From: Candidatus Latescibacterota bacterium | GTDB lineage: Bacteria > Latescibacterota > 4484-107 > B68-G9 | DNA: 6,047 nt | Direction of reading: 5' to 3' | Assembly (NCBI GenBank): GCA_012962735.1 | Contig: DTXA01000556.1 | Location: forward strand, 1 to 6,047 | Shown: piece after piece, positions 1 through 4,795 of the stretch | How the letters are laid out: each line of letters starts with the position of its first letter | Numbering within the stretch: position 1 is the stretch's first letter | Position numbers and translations under genes: made by a program | Notes under the pieces: model-generated | Told to the model about the DNA's origin: nothing | Databases searched by the model: none | The model's input: only the letters and a program-made list of their open reading frames with translations

Positions 1-566
1 AAAACCTTTTAGATAACCTCAAAAAACAGTATCCCGCCGTGGTGGAGGAGCTTGTGCCCGGGCTGATGAACTTAGGCGGGGTGCAGAAGGTCCTGCAGAA
101 CCTCCTGAAGGAGAGGGTCCCGATAAGGGACATGGTGACCATATTGGAAACTCTGGCGGACTATGCCTCAGCTGTCCAGGACCCGGATGCCCTCACCGAG
201 TACGTGCGCCAGGCCTTGGGCAGGACGATATGCTCCGCATACCTCAGGGAGGACAAGACGTTGGTTGGAATAACACTGGACCCGGACTTAGAGCAGGTTC
301 TGGCCGGATATGCCGATGGGGTCCGACAGGGCCAGGCCGCTGTGCTCCCGCCGGAGCAGCTGCAGAGACTTTACGAGAGGCTCGAGGAGTGGACGGGACG
401 GATGGCTCAGGAAGGAATGCAGCCGGTGGTCTTATGCGCCCCGAAGGTGAGGCTCTACTTCCGGAGGCTCGTGGAACCCAAGTTCCCGGAGCTTCCGGTG
501 ATATCGTATGCCGAGGTGCCGGTAGATATTTCAGTCCGCTCGTTCGGGATGTTGAGCTTGAGTTAA
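1..566 (+). CDS. flhA: FlhA, flagellar type III export gate protein, C-terminal part (5' truncated)
   Basis: The reading frame is open from base 3 and stops at TAA 564-566, giving the last 187 residues of the protein. FlhA is an inner-membrane component of the flagellar export gate. Its C-terminal cytoplasmic domain docks chaperone-substrate complexes and switches export from rod/hook to filament subunits. Family signatures seen are VQKVLQNLLKE followed by VPIRDMVTILETLADYA, then ITLDPDLEQVL, and near the end QPVVLCAPKVRLYFRRLVE with LPVISYAEVP. The membrane part (roughly the first 300-plus residues in this family) lies upstream of the window. The GTG at base 39 is an internal valine codon, because the FlhA match continues upstream of it (NLLDNLKKQYPAV). 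The protein ends normally, and the next gene is separated by only 39 bases, so flhF is probably in the same transcript. Confidence 0.97.
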   Translation, partial: NLLDNLKKQYPAVVEELVPGLMNLGGVQKVLQNLLKERVPIRDMVTILETLADYASAVQDPDALTEYVRQALGRTICSAYLREDKTLVGITLDPDLEQVLAGYADGVRQGQAAVLPPEQLQRLYERLEEWTGRMAQEGMQPVVLCAPKVRLYFRRLVEPKFPELPVISYAEVPVDISVRSFGMLSLS

Positions 567-594
567 ATGTCCAAGGTCCGAGGTCCAAAGTCGG
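567..594 (+). repeat. Degenerate 7-base tandem repeat, four units
   Basis: Four consecutive heptamers follow the flhA stop codon directly. They fit the consensus A-R-G-T-C-C-R (R is A or G). Units 2 and 3 match perfectly, unit 1 has T at position 2, and unit 4 has G at position 6. The repeat fills most of the flhA-flhF spacer. Heptameric repeats resembling AAAGTCC occur between genes in a range of bacterial genomes; that comparison is from memory and was not searched. With four units and two mismatches, chance cannot be excluded. Confidence 0.5.
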
Positions 595-602
595 CGTTTT
601 GA
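567..602 (+). other. Possible 11-codon minicistron between flhA and flhF
   Basis: An ATG lies immediately after the flhA TAA, in the same frame, and opens an 11-codon reading frame (MSKVRGPKSAF) ending in TGA 600-602. The flhF ATG follows three bases later, again in the same frame. No Shine-Dalgarno sequence precedes either ATG: the bases before 567 are the flhA tail and those before 606 read GCGTTTTGAGCG. A ribosome ending flhA could restart at 567, stop at 602 and restart at 606, which would couple flhF to flhA. This is inference; the peptide itself may have no function. Confidence 0.25.
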
Positions 603-605
603 GCG

Positions 606-1748
606 ATGATGAGGATAAAAACCTTCCAAGCGGATTCGATGCGGGAGGTCCTCCGGAAGGTGCGGGAGGAGCTGGGGGAGAACGCGGTGATATTGGACTC
701 CCGCCAGGTGAAGGGGCTGCTGAGCCGCAGGGTCGAGATCACAGCGGCTGTCGACGAAGCTCCTCCTAAGGCCCACAGGGCCGTGGGGAGCTTCCAGAAG
801 CAAATGGAGGCCTACAGACGTTGGAAGGAGCAGGTCCTAGGAGAGGGGAGAGGGATGGAGGGGGACTGGGAGGAGATGGCGAGGCTGCGGGAGGAGGTGG
901 CGGCCCTCCGGAGGGCCATGGCGACGACGGTCCGGAGGGAGGAAGAGACCCCCTTCTCCGAGCCCCAGCATAGATGGTACAAACTTCTTCTGGGACGCGG
1001 GGTGGACAGAGGGATAGTGGAAAGATGGCTTTTGGAGGGCGGGGATGGGGTGGATTGGGGTGTCCACGAGCGGGTGAGGGCCTGTCTTACGGGATGGCTA
1101 GGGAAGGTGGTCTTCCCGAGGTACAGGGGAGAGGGGGCCAAGGTCGTGGCCTTTGTGGGACCCACCGGGATGGGCAAGACCACCTGCCTACAGAAGCTCG
1201 CAGTGCGGCACAAGCTCGTACGGGGCTGTAGGGTGGCGTTGGTCTCGGCTGACACCTACCGCATAGGAGCTATGGAGCAGATGAGGTCGTTCTCGGCCAT
1301 AGCGGGGATGCCCTTGAAGGTGGCCTACAGCCCGGAGGAGGTCGGGGAGGCTGTCGAATCCTTCGGGGATAGAGACGTGATCTTAGTGGACACGCCGGGG
1401 GAGAACCCGGGCCGAAAGGGAGGGATCGAGGCGTTGGAGAAGCTGGTGAGGGAGGTCGGCCCGGATGAATTACACTTGGTCTTAGCGGCAAACGCCAAGG
1501 AGGGCGACCTGATGGAGGCGGTGCGCCGATTCGGGGTTCTACCGGTGAGCTACCTTTTGTTCACCAAACTGGACGAGACGCTCAGCCCCGGCACCGTGGT
1601 GAACATAGCCTATGCTACCGGAAAAGTGCTTTCGTATCTCTCGGACGGCCCCCGCATACCCGAAGACCTTCACACGGCCACACCGGAGCGTTTAGCCGGG
1701 ATCTTACTGGAGGGGGGATATGGAGGGACAGGCGAAACATCTCCGTGA
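606..1748 (+). CDS. flhF: FlhF, SRP-type GTPase controlling flagellar placement
   Basis: FlhF is the third SRP GTPase beside Ffh and FtsY. It acts at the cytoplasmic membrane, typically at a pole, to set where the flagellar basal body assembles, and works with FlhG. The 380-residue protein has the usual layout. A basic N-terminal B domain begins MRIKTFQADSMREVLRKVREELG, followed by a charged, probably coiled-coil linker (about residues 85-115). Then comes the NG GTPase domain, with P-loop GPTGMGKT at 185-192, the DTYR motif at 216-219, G3 DTPG at 262-265 and G4 TKLD at 320-323. The G3 box reads DTPGENPG where DTAGR is usual for SRP GTPases; FlhF proteins vary here, so it may still be active. 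The start must be ATG 606 or the adjacent ATG 609, because TGA at 600-602 is in frame upstream. No clear ribosome binding site is present, which suggests coupling to upstream translation. The 3' end overlaps flhG by 29 bases. Confidence 0.96.
   Translation: MMRIKTFQADSMREVLRKVREELGENAVILDSRQVKGLLSRRVEITAAVDEAPPKAHRAVGSFQKQMEAYRRWKEQVLGEGRGMEGDWEEMARLREEVAALRRAMATTVRREEETPFSEPQHRWYKLLLGRGVDRGIVERWLLEGGDGVDWGVHERVRACLTGWLGKVVFPRYRGEGAKVVAFVGPTGMGKTTCLQKLAVRHKLVRGCRVALVSADTYRIGAMEQMRSFSAIAGMPLKVAYSPEEVGEAVESFGDRDVILVDTPGENPGRKGGIEALEKLVREVGPDELHLVLAANAKEGDLMEAVRRFGVLPVSYLLFTKLDETLSPGTVVNIAYATGKVLSYLSDGPRIPEDLHTATPERLAGILLEGGYGGTGETSP
1709..1713 (+). promoter_or_regulatory. Ribosome binding site of flhG, inside flhF
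   Basis: GGAGG, within a longer GGAGGGGGG run, lies six bases before ATG 1720. The spacing is good and supports this start for FlhG even though it overlaps the end of flhF by 29 bases. Confidence 0.7.
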
Positions 1749-2589
1749 ACTGCTCTCAGCGCACAGAAGCGCTGAGGGACGGAGGGCCAGGTCGTTCACG
1801 ATAACGAGCGGTAAGGGTGGGGTGGGCAAGTCGAACTTGGCCTTGAACCTCTCCCTCGCCTTTGCCGAGCTGGGCCACAAGGTCTTCCTGGTGGATGCGG
1901 ACGTGCACTTGGCCAACCTCGATATGCTTTTGGGTGTAAAGCCGGAGGGCACCCTTGGGGACGTCGTCCTCCGGGGGTGTCCATTAGAGGAGATAGTCTT
2001 AGATGGGCCTATGGGTATAAAACTCGTCCCAGCCAGCTCCGGGGTGAGGGAGCTTTTGACCGCAGAGGAGTGGGCCTGGGTGAAGCTCAGGGAGGCCTTA
2101 GATGTCATAGAGGGGGAGGCGGACATAGTTGTGGTGGATACGGCCGCCGGGCTTTCCAAGGGTGTGTTGGATATGGCACTGAGCACAGACGAGGTTGTCC
2201 TGGTAACCACACCCGAGCCGACGGCTGTGGTGGACGCCTATGCGATGGTGAAGGTCATATCCCCCCAAAGGGAGGGAGGTTCTATGCACTTGGTGATAAA
2301 CCGAGTGAGCTCGCAATCCGAGGCCGAAGAAGTGTTCGGCAAGCTGAACCAGGTGATAAGTCACTTCTTAGGGCTTAAGGTCCGGTTTTCCGGCTTTATC
2401 TTGGAGGATGCCTGTGTGCCCAAGGCGGTTGCGAGGCAGAGCCCCTTCCTTCTGATGTATCCTAACTCCAAAGCTAGCTCCTGCTTGCGTAGAATCGCCA
2501 GGGGCCTTTTGGGGATTCCGGAGGAACGCAGGGGCTTGTGGGTGCGCGGATTATCACGACTGAGGGATAAAGGGGGGGTGGAAATATGA
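1720..2589 (+). CDS. flhG: FlhG (YlxH/FleN family), MinD-like ATPase controlling flagellar number
   Basis: FlhG is a ParA/MinD-type ATPase that dimerises on the membrane with ATP and restrains FlhF, and so controls flagellar number and placement. The 289-residue protein carries a deviant Walker A motif, GKGGVGKSN (residues 31-39, signature lysine K32, P-loop lysine K37). It also has the DADVHLANLD segment (60-69 region) and Walker B/switch II VVVDTAAG (137-144). Residues 4-12, QAKHLRELL, match the N-terminal DQAxxLR-type activator helix that in characterised FlhG proteins stimulates the FlhF GTPase; the usual Asp is Gly here and the Gln is kept. The last 20 residues (RRGLWVRGLSRLRDKG) could form the basic amphipathic membrane-targeting helix known from MinD and FlhG; this is inferred. 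The gene overlaps flhF upstream and the next gene by ATGA (2586-2589). A general MinD/ParA protein is the alternative, but the neighbours make FlhG nearly certain. Confidence 0.95.
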   Translation: MEGQAKHLRELLSAHRSAEGRRARSFTITSGKGGVGKSNLALNLSLAFAELGHKVFLVDADVHLANLDMLLGVKPEGTLGDVVLRGCPLEEIVLDGPMGIKLVPASSGVRELLTAEEWAWVKLREALDVIEGEADIVVVDTAAGLSKGVLDMALSTDEVVLVTTPEPTAVVDAYAMVKVISPQREGGSMHLVINRVSSQSEAEEVFGKLNQVISHFLGLKVRFSGFILEDACVPKAVARQSPFLLMYPNSKASSCLRRIARGLLGIPEERRGLWVRGLSRLRDKGGVEI

Positions 2590-2783
2590 AGGACTTAATC
2601 TGGAGCTTCGGGGGATTGACAGGGACGATCGCACTGGTGTTTTCGCTTCTTTCGGGCGTCTCGCCCTTAGAGTCCTTAATGCGAGCTGGGGTGGCCTCCG
2701 GGGTTGCTTCCGGGGCGGCGTTCCTGTTGATACAAGTCCTCTCGCAGATCTTAGAGGGGCCTAAGGTGGAGCATAGGAGTTGA
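2586..2783 (+). CDS. Small two-helix membrane protein of unknown function
   Basis: This 65-residue protein does not match a family I can name. It has two hydrophobic segments, about residues 7-23 and 31-56, joined by a short loop (GVSPLES). The tail is short and charged (EGPKVEHRS). A small integral membrane hairpin protein is the natural reading. The second segment contains GxxxGxxxG at G35, G39 and G43, a glycine-zipper pattern that favours tight helix packing or oligomers. The start is ATG 2586, which shares ATGA with the flhG stop. A G-rich stretch ending GGTGG (2577-2581) lies just upstream as a possible ribosome binding site. The gene also overlaps the next start by TTGA. Wedged between flhG and fliA, it is very probably translated with them. 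It may serve FlhF/FlhG at the membrane or the flagellar base, but that rests on position alone. Confidence 0.8.
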   Translation: MKDLIWSFGGLTGTIALVFSLLSGVSPLESLMRAGVASGVASGAAFLLIQVLSQILEGPKVEHRS

Positions 2784-3526
2784 CGGAGGGCAAGACGGTG
2801 GATGAGCTCTGGAGCAGGTTCCTCAAGACCAGGGACCCGGGCGTACGGGAACGCTTGATATTGCAGCACGTGCCTTTGGTGCAGCGTACGGTGGAGCGGA
2901 TGCGGGTCCCATCCACGTCTGTAATGGACCAAGACGACCTCTTCGATCTGGGAGTTATAGGGTTGATTCAGGCTGTGGACCGATTCGATCCGGCCAAGGG
3001 GACCTTCGAGGCTTATGCCACCCAGAAGATACGGGGAGCGGTGTTGGACGGGCTTCGAAGGATGGGCTGGATGCCGAGGAGCGCTCAGCACAAAGCAAAG
3101 CAGATAGAGCGGGCGTTCTCAGAGCTCGAGATGGAGTTAGGTAGATCTCCGTCTGAGGAGGAGGTGGCGGAGAGGCTTGGAATGCCGTTGGATGTCTACA
3201 GGCAAGCTTTGGAAGAAGTACGGCCGGTCTTGATGCCTCTGAGGGGGGAGGAGATGAACTTGGAGGACGTCCTGGGGGCTCCAGGCGAGGACCCGTCAGA
3301 GGTCGCGGAGAGGAGGGAGATGGAGGAGCTTTTGATTATGGCGATCCGCTCCCTCCCGGAGCGGCATAGGACGGTGGTGGTGCTGTATTACTACGAGGGG
3401 TTGACGTTGCGGGAGATAGGGGCGGTTCTGAGAATTTCAGAATCCCGGGTGTCGCAGTTACATTCGGAAGCCCTGTTGCGTCTGAGGGCCAGGATGAAAC
3501 GATGTGTGGTCCCGGAGGCGATTTAG
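2780..3526 (+). CDS. fliA: FliA/WhiG-type RNA polymerase sigma factor (sigma-28, SigD)
   Basis: This sigma-70 family group 3 factor directs RNA polymerase to late flagellar, motility and chemotaxis promoters and is usually held by the anti-sigma factor FlgM, which is not in this window. Region 2 spans about residues 25-100 and contains DLFDLGVIGLIQAVDRFDP and KIRGAVLDGLRRMGWMPR, both typical of FliA rather than housekeeping factors. Region 3 spans about 105-150 (ELGRSPSEEEVAERLGM). Region 4 spans about 180-241 (LPERHRTVVVLYYYEGLTL, with the helix-turn-helix EIGAVLRISESRVSQLHSEA). The length of 248 fits the family. The start is uncertain. TTG 2780 gives a 4-base TTGA overlap with the preceding gene and has GGAG (2768-2771) eight bases upstream. 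GTG 2798 would shorten the protein by six residues and has a stronger GGAGGG eight bases away. The longer form is given here. No Che genes separate flhG from fliA, unlike the Bacillus subtilis operon. Confidence 0.95.
   Translation: MTEGKTVDELWSRFLKTRDPGVRERLILQHVPLVQRTVERMRVPSTSVMDQDDLFDLGVIGLIQAVDRFDPAKGTFEAYATQKIRGAVLDGLRRMGWMPRSAQHKAKQIERAFSELEMELGRSPSEEEVAERLGMPLDVYRQALEEVRPVLMPLRGEEMNLEDVLGAPGEDPSEVAERREMEELLIMAIRSLPERHRTVVVLYYYEGLTLREIGAVLRISESRVSQLHSEALLRLRARMKRCVVPEAI
2785..2790 (+). promoter_or_regulatory. Strong Shine-Dalgarno supporting an alternative fliA start at GTG 2798
   Basis: GGAGGG lies eight bases from GTG 2798, in frame with the sigma factor. It lies just inside the longer reading from TTG 2780. 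If GTG is used, the protein begins MDELWSRFLK, which also fits the family's N-terminus. Confidence 0.45.
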
Positions 3527-3563
3527 CGTATTGGGTTTTGGGGGCCCTATAGTAAGCAAATAC

Positions 3564-3570
3564 GAGGTGA
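3564..3570 (+). promoter_or_regulatory. Ribosome binding site of the 97-residue protein gene
   Basis: GAGGTGA lies six bases before ATG 3577, a near-ideal Shine-Dalgarno and spacing. It is the main evidence that the short, low-complexity frame downstream is truly translated. Confidence 0.7.
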
Positions 3571-3576
3571 TGTCTT

Positions 3577-3870
3577 ATGCCAGGGGAGACAGCCGGACTG
3601 CGACAGGTGCTCTCCAAGAGTTATGCCACCGAGCAGATCGTTCAGGTGCAGCAAAGGCAGCCTACGGAGGACCAGTACCGTTCGGTGGCGCATATGCAAC
3701 AGCAAAAAGAGGCCCACCTTCATAAGTCCCCACCTCCTCCCAAGGCGGAGGGTGGAAGGGTAGAGGAGAGGAGAAAGCAGAAAGGGAGAAAGAGAAAGGA
3801 AAAAGAGGGGGAAAGGGAAGAGAAGGAAGGGCTCGCTTTGAAGGGGCAGGTCATAGATATTTTAGCTTGA
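3577..3870 (+). CDS. Highly charged 97-residue protein of unknown function, flagellar operon
   Basis: I cannot assign a characterised function. The protein has three parts. Residues 1-50 are Gln-rich (VQVQQRQP, MQQQKEAHLHK) and possibly helical. A PPPP linker (52-55) leads to residues 58-85, which are almost all Lys, Arg, Glu and Gly. A short hydrophobic tail, GQVIDILA, ends the protein. It has no signal peptide, membrane segment or cysteine. From memory, small proteins of this style (Gln-rich start, charged middle, tail resembling VDIxx) sit directly after the sigma-28 gene in flagellar operons of several phyla, so this may belong to a conserved unnamed family; that was not searched. The gene lies 50 bases after fliA, has a strong ribosome binding site, and is followed 12 bases later by the HDOD gene. 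The charged part could bind nucleic acid or a partner protein. Confidence 0.7.
   Translation: MPGETAGLRQVLSKSYATEQIVQVQQRQPTEDQYRSVAHMQQQKEAHLHKSPPPPKAEGGRVEERRKQKGRKRKEKEGEREEKEGLALKGQVIDILA
3779..3831 (+). other. Uninterrupted 53-base purine tract inside a coding region
   Basis: Every base from 3779 to 3831 is A or G, encoding the Lys/Glu/Arg/Gly-rich part of the 97-residue protein. A pyrimidine-rich stretch, TCCCCACCTCCTCCC, lies at 3727-3741. CCACC (3730-3734) plus TCC can pair with GGA plus GGTGG (3751-3755), with one bulged base, so the transcript may fold just before the purine run. Purine tracts of this length can form triplex DNA in vitro; no such role is shown here. Confidence 0.6.
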
Positions 3871-3882
3871 GGGAGATTTTCG

Positions 3883-4782
3883 ATGTTGGAGAGGTTCTTC
3901 TCGAGGGGGGAAATCCGCCGCATAACTAAGAGCATCATCACCCTGCCAACCCTGCCCACAGTTGTGGCCAGGATGTTAGAGATGTTGGACAATCCCAGGA
4001 CCTCCGCCGCTCAGCTCGGAAGGCTCATCTCCGGGGATCAGGTGCTCACAGCGAAGGTGTTGAAGCTGGCCAATTCCGCCTTCTACGCCTTCCCCCAGCC
4101 GATTTCCACCGTGAGCTTGGCTGTGGTGGTCTTAGGGTTCGACGTCATGAAGGACCTGGTCATCGGGGTCTCGGTAATCGAGAGCTTCTCTAAGGAGGCG
4201 GATGAGTACTTCGATGTGGTTCGCTTTTGGGAACACTCCATAGGGTGCGGGGTAGCGGCGAGGATGTTGGCCAGGAGGCATGGATACCGGGTAAGCGGGG
4301 AGGCCTTTACGGCCGGGCTTTTGCACGACCTCGGGAAGTTGGTGATGAGGGAACATTTAAGGGCGGAGTTTTTAGAGGTACTGGAGAAGGTACAGCAGGG
4401 AGGGACGTTTCTCGAAGCAGAACAGGAGCTTTTGGGCGTTACACACGCGGAGATCGGAGCCTGGCTCGCCGAGCGGTGGAACTTCCCCGCGGTGCTGCAG
4501 GAGGCTATCCTGTGCCACCACGAGCCCGGCGGGGCGAAAAGGGAGCCAATGTTATCAGCGGTCGTACATTTTGCGGATGTGGTGTGCAAACATATGGGGG
4601 TGGGGTTCAGCGGAGACACCGTGAAGCCCGTCTTGGACGACGGGGTGTACGAGGTCCTCTCCCCTAAGCTCACCGAGGAGGGGGAAGTGGATATGGAGTT
4701 CTACGTATCGGAGCTACGAGGGGAGATGGAGCGTGCGGAGGGCTTTGTGAACACGATTTTGAAGGGAAGTACACCGAAGTGA
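3883..4782 (+). CDS. HDOD-domain signalling protein
   Basis: HDOD proteins are HD-superfamily relatives found in signalling and motility regulation, generally cytoplasmic, most without a proven enzymatic activity. Residues from about 18 (IITLPTLPTVVARMLEML) to about 235 carry the domain. They include the SGDQVLTAKVLKLANSAFY segment (50-68), FWEHS (115-119), LLHDLGK (146-152), VTHAEIGAWLAERWNFP (186-202), CHHEP (211-215) and VHFADVV (228-234). Residues that align with HD-family metal ligands are present: H118, H148, D149, H188, H212 or H213, and D232. Metal binding is therefore possible, although many HDOD proteins keep some of these residues without known catalysis. There is no membrane segment and no partner domain at either end. 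GAGG (3869-3872) precedes ATG 3883. The gene follows the 97-residue gene by 12 bases, and the kinase start lies 13 bases after its stop. The lone domain and setting suggest a regulator of flagellar output or chemotaxis. Confidence 0.92.
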   Translation: MLERFFSRGEIRRITKSIITLPTLPTVVARMLEMLDNPRTSAAQLGRLISGDQVLTAKVLKLANSAFYAFPQPISTVSLAVVVLGFDVMKDLVIGVSVIESFSKEADEYFDVVRFWEHSIGCGVAARMLARRHGYRVSGEAFTAGLLHDLGKLVMREHLRAEFLEVLEKVQQGGTFLEAEQELLGVTHAEIGAWLAERWNFPAVLQEAILCHHEPGGAKREPMLSAVVHFADVVCKHMGVGFSGDTVKPVLDDGVYEVLSPKLTEEGEVDMEFYVSELRGEMERAEGFVNTILKGSTPK

Positions 4783-4785
4783 CCT

Positions 4786-4789
4786 GGAG
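4786..4789 (+). promoter_or_regulatory. Ribosome binding site supporting the kinase start at TTG 4796
   Basis: GGAG lies six bases before TTG 4796. The kinase frame is open from 4763, after TGA 4760-4762. TTG 4796 is its first ATG, GTG or TTG codon. The next methionine codon, ATG 4835, has no comparable site upstream. Confidence 0.5.
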
Positions 4790-4795
4790 TATGCC

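Noticed and set aside
39..41. GTG as a start codon of a separate 175-residue protein
   Set aside because: FlhA similarity continues in frame upstream to base 3, so this is an internal valine codon of a truncated gene.
230..769. 179-residue + strand frame across the flhA-flhF junction
   Set aside because: It overlaps both real genes in another frame, and its Gly/Arg/Ala-rich translation has no recognisable domain.
1704..2210. Long antisense open frame opposite flhG, and similar ones at 2474-3091 and 4083-4673
   Set aside because: They lie opposite well-supported genes, show low-complexity Ser/Pro/Arg-rich translations and match no family. They are shadows of GC-rich coding DNA.
3549..3554. 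TATAGT as a -10 box for the downstream genes
   Set aside because: No suitable -35 lies 16-18 bases upstream (the nearest, TTGGGT, is only 12 away), and no sigma-28-like TAAA/GCCGATAA pair is present.
3527..3564. Inverted repeat CGTATT / AATACG spanning the fliA-downstream gap
   Set aside because: Only six base pairs enclose a 26-base loop, with no U run after it. This is within chance and is not a credible terminator.
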